A DNA stretch of 64,000 nt, taken from the NCBI GenBank assembly GCA_026985075.1, contig JALSQX010000022.1:124001-188000 (forward strand), in the 5' to 3' direction. The DNA comes from Blastocatellia bacterium (GTDB lineage Bacteria; Acidobacteriota; Blastocatellia; HR10; J050). Shown here piece after piece: positions 42,251-51,429 of the stretch. The number at the start of each line of letters is the position of its first letter. Position 1 is the first letter of the stretch. Both the position numbers and the translations under genes were made by a program. The notes beneath the pieces were generated by a model. That model searched no databases. It had not been told where the DNA came from and worked only from the letters and a program-made list of their open reading frames with translations.

Positions 42251-42946
42251 TCAACTGATGATGCGACCATCGCGCATCTTTAAGATGCGATTGGCCATGG
42301 AAGCCGCTTCCGGGTTATGCGTGATCATGATAATCGTCTGCCCGAAGTGCTGGTTGAGGTCCTTCATCATCCTCAACACGATCTCAGCGTTCTCCGAGTC
42401 GAGATTCCCGGTGGGTTCATCGGCCAGGAGAATAGCGGGACGATTGATGACGGCACGAGCGATGGCCACTCGTTGTTGCTCTCCCCCACTCAATTCGGTC
42501 GGTTTATGGTTGATCTTGTCATCCAATCTCAACAGTCGAAGAATCTCGCGCTCACGAACCGGGTCTCCCACCTGGTCGCGTCCACCGTTACTGTAGATCC
42601 GCTCGGCCAATCGCAAATTCCCTTCCACGGTCAAAGTGGGAAACAGATTGAATCGCTGAAAGACGAAACCAATTTTTCGCCGACGCAAATCCGTCCGCTC
42701 AGCGTCGCTCATGGCCGTCAACTCGTGACCGTCGACGAACACGCGCCCCCGCGTAGGGGTGAGGAGTCCCCCAATGATGTGCAGGAGCGTCGACTTGCCA
42801 CACCCCGATGGTCCCATGATGGCTACAAATTCCCCCTCATGAACGATCAGATCGACGCCACGCAATGCGTGGACGCCGATTTTCCCCATGCGATAAATCA
42901 TTTCCAGTTGTCTCGTCTCAACGATGCTGCGCTTTCGATCGCCCAC
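42251..42946 (-). CDS. ABC transporter ATP-binding protein, LolD-like
   Basis: A 231-residue nucleotide-binding subunit with [45 protein letters not shown] and ITHNPEAAS. It belongs to the MacB/LolD/FtsE group. GTG 42946 has GGAGAGCGC upstream and is preferred; GTG 42961 is also open. It energises the FtsX-type permease encoded just upstream in the operon. Confidence 0.92.
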   Translation of the reverse strand: MGDRKRSIVETRQLEMIYRMGKIGVHALRGVDLIVHEGEFVAIMGPSGCGKSTLLHIIGGLLTPTRGRVFVDGHELTAMSDAERTDLRRRKIGFVFQRFNLFPTLTVEGNLRLAERIYSNGGRDQVGDPVREREILRLLRLDDKINHKPTELSGGEQQRVAIARAVINRPAILLADEPTGNLDSENAEIVLRMMKDLNQHFGQTIIMITHNPEAASMANRILKMRDGRIIS

Positions 42947-42964
42947 ACGCGCTCTCCTCACGCT

Positions 42965-44089
42965 TCATTCATAGGCCAGGGCCTCTATAGGATCCAAGTT
43001 CGCCGCATGTGCTGCCGGATAGAGCGCCCCTATCGCTCCCCCCAGCAGACCCACTAAGGCGGCCGTTAAGAACCACCGGACATCGAATCGGATGATCAAA
43101 CTCGTATATGTCGTCAACCCCCATTTCGTCAAGTAGGCCACTCCGTATCCGAAGAGAACGCCCAACGCGCTGATGAGCAGAGCTTCTTTCTCGATCCAGC
43201 GAACGATCAATCCCTTGGAGGCTCCCAATGATTTCAGGATCCCAATTTCTCGCGTCCGTTCCATCACGGCAGCATACATGGCGATGAGAATGACCAGAGC
43301 GCTGATGGTCGTCGCCAATCCGATGACCACCCGAACGAACACGGCCAGTGCCGGAACTCCTTCGCTGTAGAAGCGAGGGATGTCGCGAGTGAGAATGATC
43401 TGATTCCCGGGGAATCGCCGGTCGATCTCCCGAGCCACCGCCTCTTGAATGTCCGGCGTCACGCACTTGACGAGAATCGAGGAACACTTCCCCAGAGCCC
43501 CTAGGAGTTGCTGCATGACCGAGAGCCGCATCTTCGTTCGAGATCCACTGGCTGGTTCGTAGATCCCCGCTATGCGGAACCGACGCCCGAAGATCTCATA
43601 CCCATCACCGGGTTTGAGCTGTCGATTCTTGGCTTTCTGGGCATCGATGAGGATTTCATCATCGGCGCTGATGTCATGGCCCTGGATGATCCGAATGCCG
43701 CTGATCTCAGCATAGGTCTCATATTGGTCGGTGGATTCGGTCACGATCCCATCGATGACTTCGAACCCAATCCCCCCGGTCCCGCTCCGAACATATCGCC
43801 CCACAGGAGTCACCGCCTGCACTCCATCGATCTGCCTCAATAAGCGGCAGTAGGCCACCGGGAGCGACAGGGGCGCTGACATGAGGCTCGGTCCAAATGT
43901 CCCCCGCGGCTGGAACATGATCTCTGCCCCGACGTTCTTGGCCCGTTGTCCGGTCTCGTAGAGAATGCCATGGGCCAACCCGACCGTCACAACGATGAGG
44001 ACAACGCCTATGGCCACCCCAAAGACGCACGTCAGTGTCCGCGCGGGTCGCTCTATGAGGTTGGCCATGACGAATTGATCGATGAACAT
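42965..44089 (-). CDS. FtsX/LolC-type ABC transporter permease
   Basis: A 374-residue inner-membrane protein. An N-terminal helix (RTLTCVFGVAIGVVLIVVTV) is followed by a large MacB-like periplasmic domain (about residues 45-250) and three C-terminal helices with the conserved coupling segment RTREIGILKSLGASKGLIVR. It has the topology of a LolC/E or MacB half. It lies 4 nt after the upstream lipoprotein gene and next to its ATPase gene. Confidence 0.92.
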   Translation of the reverse strand: MFIDQFVMANLIERPARTLTCVFGVAIGVVLIVVTVGLAHGILYETGQRAKNVGAEIMFQPRGTFGPSLMSAPLSLPVAYCRLLRQIDGVQAVTPVGRYVRSGTGGIGFEVIDGIVTESTDQYETYAEISGIRIIQGHDISADDEILIDAQKAKNRQLKPGDGYEIFGRRFRIAGIYEPASGSRTKMRLSVMQQLLGALGKCSSILVKCVTPDIQEAVAREIDRRFPGNQIILTRDIPRFYSEGVPALAVFVRVVIGLATTISALVILIAMYAAVMERTREIGILKSLGASKGLIVRWIEKEALLISALGVLFGYGVAYLTKWGLTTYTSLIIRFDVRWFLTAALVGLLGGAIGALYPAAHAANLDPIEALAYE

Positions 44090-44093
44090 CGGT

Positions 44094-45083
44094 TTATCTC
44101 ATCTGCCCCTGCTTGTCCAAATCGATGGTCTCCACCTCGTCTCCCCAGGACGAGGGCTTCTCCAACCGAAACGCCCGGTCGGGAGGCTCAATATTAATAC
44201 TCAGGCTGGAAGCATGCAAAGCCAAGGACACCGAATACCGGTCATGAGGTCGGCGAAGGACGATGCGCGTGGGCACCGGTCCATTAAACTGAGCCGGTCG
44301 CACAAACTCCTTGAACCAGATATCGGCCAACAGGGCTCCGGTTGGATTGAAGAACTGTTCCCTGACGAGGGGGAGATCCTGCGTCGCGTCAAACCAATAC
44401 TTCCGCTGGAGCGCCGCCTCGTTTCCTGGCCCTTTTCGCATCACTGAGATGACCCAGTAGGTCCTGATGACGCGAGCGCGGCGTGAACCGCGATGTCCGG
44501 CAGAGGGCTCCGTCAACCGCACTTCTTCCTTGGTCAACAAAATGCTGGGATCATCGAGGTCGATCGGAGGAATCAACAGCGCTTCCGTGAAATGGTTGGG
44601 CCTCACCCGGGAGAACGCTCCCGCCTCCCGGCGGCGACCGGTTGGTTCGTACTGTTCGGGGACTTCAGCAGCCAGCGACTGGATCGTTCCGTGTATGAAG
44701 GTTCGCACATCCCGGGGATACAGAATGACCTGAAAGTGTGTTCCATCAGAAGCCATCTCAGCGATGTTCGTCTTCACCAATGGAGCCTGGATGAGCAAGC
44801 GAATCTTGGCCGGCCGAGCGACGAGAATGCGTCCTTCGGCCGTTCGCCAGCGACGGCCAATCCCACGATCGATCTCCTTCTCCGTTTGGAACTGGAGGTC
44901 GAGCCGGGCTGTGAGCGTGTGAATGGCTTTGTACTGATTGACGATGGTCACTAAATCAGCGAGCGTTGCCTGATGGATGGGAGTCAGGAGGACGGGAACT
45001 TCGACATGCTCGGATTTAGATAAACAAGCGGTGAACAGAACCAGTACGCTGAAAAGAACGCCCCCATACAATGTCTTCTGCAT
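44094..45083 (-). CDS. LolB/DUF4292-like lipoprotein
   Basis: A 329-residue lipoprotein. The signal peptide ends in a lipobox (LVLFTAC, C20). The body looks like a LolA/LolB-type beta fold (YKAIHTLTARLDLQFQTEKE, then RILVARPAKIRLLIQAP and MASDGTHFQVIL). This resembles the outer-membrane acceptor side of lipoprotein sorting, although identity with LolB cannot be shown. It is the first gene of the cassette; the 187-bp divergent gap to coaE should hold the promoter. Confidence 0.75.
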   Translation of the reverse strand: MQKTLYGGVLFSVLVLFTACLSKSEHVEVPVLLTPIHQATLADLVTIVNQYKAIHTLTARLDLQFQTEKEIDRGIGRRWRTAEGRILVARPAKIRLLIQAPLVKTNIAEMASDGTHFQVILYPRDVRTFIHGTIQSLAAEVPEQYEPTGRRREAGAFSRVRPNHFTEALLIPPIDLDDPSILLTKEEVRLTEPSAGHRGSRRARVIRTYWVISVMRKGPGNEAALQRKYWFDATQDLPLVREQFFNPTGALLADIWFKEFVRPAQFNGPVPTRIVLRRPHDRYSVSLALHASSLSINIEPPDRAFRLEKPSSWGDEVETIDLDKQGQMR

Positions 45084-45270
45084 CGTGTAATGTCCTTAAT
45101 TTTTGGCTCAGCCGTCCTCCAAATCGTTCAAGTTACCAAAAGAGGAGGAGATTTGTCAATATTGCCAGCTGCTCTCCCCCTGTGCTAATTTTCACTTCTA
45201 TGTTCGTCACGGGATCCGGTCATCGCGACTCACTCGATCCACAGACCCTGGGCACGGGCCGGAGTGGAGC

Positions 45271-45921
45271 ATGTTGAAGATTGGACTCACGGGAGGGATT
45301 GCCACGGGCAAGAGCCACGTTCTTTCCATCCTGCAGCAATTGGGCTGTCATGTGATCGATGCTGACCAGGTGGCCCGGGAGGTCGTCCAACCATGCCGAC
45401 CGGCCTACCACGAACTCGTTCGGGAGTTTGGCGAGCACATCCTGGCGGCGGATGGGACGATCGATCGCCCACAATTGGCCGAACTCGTCTTCACAGACGA
45501 TGAGAAGCGCCGTCGCTTGAACGCCATCGTTCATCCCCGCATCGTACAAGCCATTCAGCGACAGCTTCGCCGCTTCGAGGCGACCGATCCGCAGGGTATC
45601 GTCGTCGTCGATGGCGCGCTCATCCTGGAAGTGGGACTCGAGCATCTGTTCGATAAACTGATCGTCGCCTATTGTTCACCAGACCTTCAGGTGGATCGAC
45701 TTATGAGGCGAGACCGTCTCACCCGACAGCAAGCGCTCAATCGCATCAAAGCTCAGATGCCCATCGACGAGAAACGAGCTCGCGCCGATTATGTCATCGA
45801 TACGTCGGGGTCCTTCGATCACACTCGGCAACAGGTCGAGCAAGTATTTGAGAACATCCAGAAGGAACCCGATCCGCATCCTCGATCCCATCCTCACCAC
45901 CGGAGATCAGATCGGCGGTGA
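45271..45921 (+). CDS. coaE: Dephospho-CoA kinase
   Basis: A 216-residue kinase for the last step of CoA synthesis. The P-loop is IGLTGGIATGKS, then HVIDADQVAREVVQPC, NAIVHPRI and VVDGALILEVGLEHLFDKLI. ATG 45271 has GGAGTGGAGC upstream; the longer open frame to 45103 has no similarity. The stop overlaps the next start (GTGA), giving an odd coupling to a peptide-transport lipoprotein. A short His/Arg-rich tail is specific to this protein. Confidence 0.95.
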   Translation: MLKIGLTGGIATGKSHVLSILQQLGCHVIDADQVAREVVQPCRPAYHELVREFGEHILAADGTIDRPQLAELVFTDDEKRRRLNAIVHPRIVQAIQRQLRRFEATDPQGIVVVDGALILEVGLEHLFDKLIVAYCSPDLQVDRLMRRDRLTRQQALNRIKAQMPIDEKRARADYVIDTSGSFDHTRQQVEQVFENIQKEPDPHPRSHPHHRRSDRR

Positions 45922-47846
45922 GAAAGAGACTCATGATCCCCACACGGTGTAACCGAGCGGTGAGAGCATCCCCCCTCATAGGCTTACCGGCTCATCAATG
46001 GTGGAGGCTCACTGGTCGCTTCCATCATACCCCTCCCCGCCATGCCCGACCTCGTTGGGGGCGGGGCGACCGAGCGCTCGTCGGGCTTCTTATTCGTGGT
46101 CTCATGCTCGGCCTCGCGGCCCTCCTCGGTACGGGGTGCCGGAACGAGGGGCTCTACTATGGGGTCGTCAAGCCGCCTGATCGGCCCGAGTTGCGCATAG
46201 GTCTGGGATCGAGCCCCGAAACCCTCGATCCTCACCGAGCCGCAGGTGGACCCGAAGACGCCATATTGATCAACCTCTTTGAAGGGCTCACCGAGTATGA
46301 TCCGGAGACCGCCGATCCCGTACCGGCTCTCGCCGAGCATTGGGAAGTCAACCGGGAGGCGACCGTATACACCTTCTATCTTCGTCATGACGCTCGATGG
46401 AGCGATGGCGAACCGGTGACGGCGGAGGACTTCATTTACTCTTGGCGACGAATTTTGGACCCGGCCACAGCCTCACCCAATGCCTCTCTCCTCTACTGCA
46501 TCCGAAATGCGGCCAATGTGAATCGGGGCAGAGTCCGATTACGCTCCAAACAGACCGGAGAGTTCCTCACCGATGAACGAGGACGCGAGCTGATCATCGA
46601 ACCTGATGACCTCCCCAACGCGCTCCTCGATCGCCGTCGTGTCGAACTCGTCCCCTACACGCCCGAGGACATCGGGGTGGAAGCTGTCGACGAGTACACG
46701 CTTCGCGTCGAGCTGGAGAGGCCAGCGGCGTTTTTTCTCGATCTGACGCCCCATGTGGCCCTCCGCCCCGTCCCTCGAAGGGCGATCCAGCGCTGGGGCG
46801 ACCAGTGGACCCGACCCGGCCACATTGTGACCAATGGACCTTACACACTGAGCGAATGGCGCCCGGCCGACGTGCTCATCTTGAAAAAGAATCCCTTCTA
46901 TTACGCGGCGAAGGAGATCCCCGTCGAACGCGCCGTCTTCTTTCTGGCCAATGATAGCATGGCATTGTTGAACCTTTACCGAGTGGGGACGCTCGACGTG
47001 CTAGCGACGGGTCTCCTTCCCCTCCCCTACATCCCATTGCTGCGCCGGTACGGCGATTATGTCTCCGGTCCCTACTTGATGACTTACTTTTTCATGCTCA
47101 ATGTCCACCATCCTCCGCTGGACAAAAGACAAGTGCGGGAAGCCCTCAACCTCGGAGTGAATCGTCGACAACTATGCGATCGGCTCTTGCGGGCCGGTCA
47201 GAGGCCGGCTCACACGCTGACGCCCGGCGATTTTGGCGGACGATATCCCCGACCATCGGGCCCACTCTTCGATCCCGTCCGCGCTCGCGACCTGATGAAC
47301 CGAGCCGGCTTCCCTCAGGGGAGAGGCTTACGCTTGACATTGACCTACAACTCCCTGGACATCAACCGCCGGATTGCCGAGATGGTTCAAGCTCAGTGGC
47401 AACAGGTTTTCCCGGAACTTCAGCTCGAGCTCGTTAATGTGGAGTGGCAAGTGTACCTGTCGGCCATGCGTGAGCGCGAGTTTGACATCATTCGCCGAAG
47501 CTGGGTCGCTGATTACAAAGATCCCTATGCCTTCCTCGAACTCATGCTGTCAGAGAGCAGCAATAACTTCACCGGATGGACCGATCCGGTATATGACCGA
47601 TTGATTCACCTGGCCAATGCCATCGTCGACCCCGGCCAACGTCTGAGACAACTGGCTGAGGCTGAGAGGCGGCTGATCGAGGCCCAGCCGATCATCCCCC
47701 TCTACCACGGGGTGACGTTCTTTTTGAGAAAACCGTACGTTCGCGGCTGGGAGAGTAATGTGCTCGACAAGCACCCGCTGAAGTTTGTCCGACTCCAGCG
47801 GGAATTCGGGGAAACCATGGTTCACTTTTGGCAGCCCAAGCGCTGA
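45918..47846 (+). CDS. Family 5 solute-binding lipoprotein (oligopeptide/dipeptide type)
   Basis: An OppA/DppA-like binding protein of up to 642 residues. A lipobox (LAALLGTGC) lies near residue 74. The family 5 motif is RIGLGSSPETLDPHRAAGGP and WSDGEPVTAEDFIYSWRRIL. It captures peptides or similar solutes for the permeases encoded next. The N-region before the lipobox is unusually long from GTG 45918; ATG 45933 or ATG 46104 may be the true start. Confidence 0.9.
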   Translation: MRKRLMIPTRCNRAVRASPLIGLPAHQWWRLTGRFHHTPPRHARPRWGRGDRALVGLLIRGLMLGLAALLGTGCRNEGLYYGVVKPPDRPELRIGLGSSPETLDPHRAAGGPEDAILINLFEGLTEYDPETADPVPALAEHWEVNREATVYTFYLRHDARWSDGEPVTAEDFIYSWRRILDPATASPNASLLYCIRNAANVNRGRVRLRSKQTGEFLTDERGRELIIEPDDLPNALLDRRRVELVPYTPEDIGVEAVDEYTLRVELERPAAFFLDLTPHVALRPVPRRAIQRWGDQWTRPGHIVTNGPYTLSEWRPADVLILKKNPFYYAAKEIPVERAVFFLANDSMALLNLYRVGTLDVLATGLLPLPYIPLLRRYGDYVSGPYLMTYFFMLNVHHPPLDKRQVREALNLGVNRRQLCDRLLRAGQRPAHTLTPGDFGGRYPRPSGPLFDPVRARDLMNRAGFPQGRGLRLTLTYNSLDINRRIAEMVQAQWQQVFPELQLELVNVEWQVYLSAMREREFDIIRRSWVADYKDPYAFLELMLSESSNNFTGWTDPVYDRLIHLANAIVDPGQRLRQLAEAERRLIEAQPIIPLYHGVTFFLRKPYVRGWESNVLDKHPLKFVRLQREFGETMVHFWQPKR

Positions 47847-47874
47847 CGAGCGAACCCATCGAGCGGTGGAAGCG

Positions 47875-48798
47875 ATGGTCAGATACGTCATTTGGAGAGC
47901 GCTCAGTTCCATTCCACTCCTGTTTCTGGTCATCACGGTGAGTTTCTTTCTCGTCCGATTGGCTCCCGGCAGCCCGCTGGCCAGGGAACGAGCGATGCCG
48001 CCGGAGATCCGCGCCCGTTTGGAGCGGCATTATGGCCTCGATCAGCCCTGGTCGATTCAATATTGGAATTATTTACGCGGACTCCTCCGTTTCGACCTCG
48101 GTCCATCATATAAGCAGAAAGAAGCGAGCGTCAACGCACTGATCGCCCGGGCATGGCCTGTCTCGGCGACGTTGGGAGCGCTGGCTTTCGCGCTCGCTTT
48201 ACTGGCCGGGGTGGCATTGGGGTGCCTGGCCGCCACGCGGCGAGCCACCTTCACTGATCGCAGCCTGGTGTTCCTCGCCCTGGTGGGCGTGAGCGTTCCC
48301 AATTTCGTTCTCGGTCCTCTCCTCGTCCTCATCGTCAGCTTGAACCTCCTCTGGCTCCCCCCGGCCGGTTGGGGCGAGAGCCGACATGTCGTGCTACCGG
48401 CCATCACATTGGCCGCGCCGTATGTCGCCTATATTGCTCGGCTGACCAGGGCCGGCATGCTCCAGGCTCTCCAGGAGGGATATATCCTCACGGCTCGCGC
48501 CAAAGGATTACGCGAGTACGGGGTGCTCATCAAGCACGCTCTCAGAGTGGGTATTCTTCCCGTCATTTCGTTCTCTGGACCGGCGATCGCTTTTCTGGTG
48601 ACTGGAACCGTCGTGGTAGAAAGAATCTTCGCCATTCCCGGACTGGGTAATCTGTTCGTTCAGGCGGCTTTCAATCGCGACTACACGCTCATTCTGGGCA
48701 TCGTGCTGGTGGTGTCGACGGCGTTGTTCCTGTTCAATCTGCTCGTCGATATCATCATGGTGATCCTTGATCCCAGAATTCACTATGGAGAGGCTTAG
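47875..48798 (+). CDS. ABC transporter permease, OppB/DppB type
   Basis: A 307-residue inner-membrane permease. It begins YVIWRALSSIPLLFLVITVS and has VRLAPGSPL typical of DppB/OppB. The EAA loop is LTARAKGLREYGVLIKHALR and the C-terminus is DIIMVILDPRIHYG. ATG 47875 follows GGTGGAAGCG. It overlaps the second permease gene by 14 nt. Confidence 0.94.
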   Translation: MVRYVIWRALSSIPLLFLVITVSFFLVRLAPGSPLARERAMPPEIRARLERHYGLDQPWSIQYWNYLRGLLRFDLGPSYKQKEASVNALIARAWPVSATLGALAFALALLAGVALGCLAATRRATFTDRSLVFLALVGVSVPNFVLGPLLVLIVSLNLLWLPPAGWGESRHVVLPAITLAAPYVAYIARLTRAGMLQALQEGYILTARAKGLREYGVLIKHALRVGILPVISFSGPAIAFLVTGTVVVERIFAIPGLGNLFVQAAFNRDYTLILGIVLVVSTALFLFNLLVDIIMVILDPRIHYGEA

Positions 48799-49744
48799 CC
48801 GACAATCGAGCGATCGGACGCCGGCGGTCTCGGCTTCGCGGCGGCCGAGCATCTTCCGGAATCGGGCCGTGGTCATCCCCGCTCTGATCGTGCTCGGGAT
48901 CGCCGGCGCGTCGCTCTTCGGTCCTCTCTTCCTCCCCTTCACTTACTGGGAGACGCATCCCGAGTTGGGCGCGTCGCCACCGAGTTTCGCCAACGGACAC
49001 TATCTGGGCACCGACCTGCTCGGTCGCGATCTGTTAGTCCGGATGTTGTACGGGGGGCGCATTTCGCTGATGGTCGGACTTCTGTCCACGACGGTGTCTC
49101 TTCTCATTGGCGTCCCCTATGGAGCCATTGCCGGATACCTTGGGGGTCGCATCGATGAGGTGATGATGCGCATCGTGGATATTCTTTATTCGCTCCCCTA
49201 CATGTTCATCGTCATCCTGCTTGTGGCTCTTTTTGCCCAACCGGGGACCGTCGATGCCCTCGTTGACGTCCTCGATCTCACGCCCCACAGCCCGCTCGTC
49301 GGCTGGTTACGAGGGCCGGGTCTTCGCCTCATCCTCCTGTTCATGGCGCTGGGCGCCGTTTCCTGGCTCACCCTGGCGCGCATTGTTCGCGGACAGGTAT
49401 TAGTCTTGAAGAACATGGGGTTCATCGACGCGGCGCGCGCCCTGGGACAGACCCGGACAATGATCATTGTTCGGCATTTGATCCCCAACACCCTCGGCGT
49501 CATCATCGTCTACACGACGCTCACCATTCCGTCCGTCATCTTACAGGAAGCCTTCTTGAGTTTTCTCGGCCTTGGCATTCGTCCCCCCCAGGCCAGTTGG
49601 GGGACGTTGGTCAATGAGGGGGTGCAGGCGATGGCTGTGGCCCCATGGTTACTCATCTTCCCCGGTGGGATGCTCGCCGTCACATTGTTGAGCTTGAACT
49701 TCCTGGGCGACGGATTACGTGACGCCTTGGATGTACGAATCTGA
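48785..49744 (+). CDS. ABC transporter permease, OppC/DppC type
   Basis: A 319-residue inner-membrane permease. It has the family segment HYLGTDLLGRDLLVRMLYGG, the EAA loop DAARALGQTRTMIIVRHLIP and LGIRPPQASWGTL. It pairs with the OppB-like protein. No oligopeptide-type ATPase gene (oppD/oppF) follows; the next gene is an unrelated AAA ATPase, so the ATPases must be encoded elsewhere. Confidence 0.94.
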   Translation: MERLSRQSSDRTPAVSASRRPSIFRNRAVVIPALIVLGIAGASLFGPLFLPFTYWETHPELGASPPSFANGHYLGTDLLGRDLLVRMLYGGRISLMVGLLSTTVSLLIGVPYGAIAGYLGGRIDEVMMRIVDILYSLPYMFIVILLVALFAQPGTVDALVDVLDLTPHSPLVGWLRGPGLRLILLFMALGAVSWLTLARIVRGQVLVLKNMGFIDAARALGQTRTMIIVRHLIPNTLGVIIVYTTLTIPSVILQEAFLSFLGLGIRPPQASWGTLVNEGVQAMAVAPWLLIFPGGMLAVTLLSLNFLGDGLRDALDVRI

Positions 49745-49828
49745 TGGCGCTGAGGGGGTGAGCGACGGGCTCTTCTCCCCATCTTCCGAGGGAGTGGAAA
49801 TGCTCGCTCTCCCACCTCCACAGAGGCG

Positions 49829-49857
49829 TTGTTTGTAACGGAAAGAAGTGCTAATCT
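49829..49857 (+). promoter_or_regulatory. Candidate promoter of the AAA/VWA pair
   Basis: TTGTTT (49829-49834), a 17-nt spacer and TAATCT (49852-49857) precede the start by 30 nt. Just after, CTCCTT (49863-49868) can pair with the ribosome-binding AAGGAG (49876-49881) across a 7-nt loop, which could mask it in the mRNA. Confidence 0.45.
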
Positions 49858-49887
49858 GATACCTCCTTTCGAACGAAGGAGTGCATT

Positions 49888-51369
49888 ATGGATAAACCAA
49901 GAACGCTCGGTGAACTCAGACGAGATCCCCACTGGCGCGAGCGAGTCCGACCAGGCCGATCCGTGAAGGATGAGATGAGGGAGAACGTCATCCGAAAGAT
50001 ACGTCAGGGTGAGCGACTGTTTCCCGGCATCATCGGCTACGAAGAGACCGTCATCCCTCAGATCGTCAACGCCCTGCTTTCGAAACATGACATGGTGTTC
50101 CTCGGATTGCGCGGGCAAGCCAAGAGCCGGCTTCTCCGCCAGCTCGTTCAGTTTCTGGATGAAGAAATCCCGGTGATCGCCGGTTGCGAAATCAACGATA
50201 ACCCACTCGCTCCCATTTGCCGTCCTTGTCGTCTGCGACTCGAGCAGATGGGGGATGATACGCCCATCGCTTACCTCCGTCGCGAACACCGATATGTCGA
50301 GAAACTGGCGACCCCTGATGTGACCATTGCTGATCTCATCGGCGATATCGATCCCATTAAGGCGGCGAAAGGGGGACATCAGCTCTCTGACGAGCTCACC
50401 ATTCATTACGGGCTGCTTCCACGAGCCAATCGGGGAATCTTCGCCATCAACGAACTGCCCGACTTGGCGGCTAAGATCCAGGTCGGCCTGTTCAACATTC
50501 TTCAAGAGGGCGACATCCAAATCAAAGGATATCCGATTCGATTACCTCTGGATGTCGTCATCGTCTTCACCGCTAATCCAGAAGATTATACGGCGCGCGG
50601 GAAAATCATCACCCCGCTGAAGGATCGAATCGGCTCGGAAATCCGAACCCACTATCCCCTCTCACTGGAGTTGGGCGTAGCCATCACCGAGCAAGAAGCC
50701 TGGCTGGATCGCGATTCTTCGCTCTCCTTGATCGTTCCCGGTTTCGTCAAAGAGGTGATCGAGCAGATTGCTTTTCAGGCGCGGCAAGACCAGCGCATCG
50801 ATAAGCTCTCGGGGGTGAGTCAACGACTGCCCATCACCTGTTTGGAGAATACGGTGAGTAATGCTGAGCGCCGTGCGCTTCTGGTCGGTGAAGATCGGAT
50901 CATTCCCCGAATCAGTGACATCTATGCAGCTCTTCCCGCGATCACGGGCAAGATCGAGCTCGAGTATGAAGGAGAACAGCGAGGGGCCGAAAATGTCGCC
51001 CGAGATCTCATCCGCCAGAGCGTGGGAGAGATCTTCGATCGATACTTTGATCATGTCGATTTTCAGCCGGTCATTCAGTGGTTCGATGCTGGAGGCACGC
51101 TCAAGCTCTCCGATATGTTCGCTGCCCCGGCCAGCGTCCAGGAGTTGAAGAAAATTCCCGGTCTGCTGAGTCACCTTCCAGCTCTGGGTATCACGTCAAC
51201 GGCCGACCCCGGACTGATCGCATCGGCCGGCGAATTCATCCTGGAAGGCCTCTATGCGCGGAGAAAAATCAGTCGCAGCGAGGAGCGAGGATACGAGAAG
51301 ATGGAACGCCCGGTCTGGCAGGATGAGGATCTGGGGGACTGGCCCGGTCGGAGACGGCGCTTGAACTGA
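49888..51369 (+). CDS. MoxR/BchI-like AAA+ ATPase
   Basis: A 493-residue ATPase of the magnesium-chelatase-I/MoxR group. Walker A is GLRGQAKS (73-80), a variant with RG..KSR. An insertion with CRPCRLRLEQ follows, then ANRGIFAINELPDL (Walker B region) and VIVFTANPEDYTARGKIITP with sensor-like residues. Such ATPases act with VWA-domain partners in cofactor insertion or complex assembly. The next gene encodes such a partner. The target of this pair is not evident. Confidence 0.85.
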   Translation: MDKPRTLGELRRDPHWRERVRPGRSVKDEMRENVIRKIRQGERLFPGIIGYEETVIPQIVNALLSKHDMVFLGLRGQAKSRLLRQLVQFLDEEIPVIAGCEINDNPLAPICRPCRLRLEQMGDDTPIAYLRREHRYVEKLATPDVTIADLIGDIDPIKAAKGGHQLSDELTIHYGLLPRANRGIFAINELPDLAAKIQVGLFNILQEGDIQIKGYPIRLPLDVVIVFTANPEDYTARGKIITPLKDRIGSEIRTHYPLSLELGVAITEQEAWLDRDSSLSLIVPGFVKEVIEQIAFQARQDQRIDKLSGVSQRLPITCLENTVSNAERRALLVGEDRIIPRISDIYAALPAITGKIELEYEGEQRGAENVARDLIRQSVGEIFDRYFDHVDFQPVIQWFDAGGTLKLSDMFAAPASVQELKKIPGLLSHLPALGITSTADPGLIASAGEFILEGLYARRKISRSEERGYEKMERPVWQDEDLGDWPGRRRRLN

Positions 51370-51429
51370 AAGCGCTCGGGCGCGGAGATGAAGGGGGTAC
51401 AATGAGGCATCAACGCCCAGGAGGTCCTG

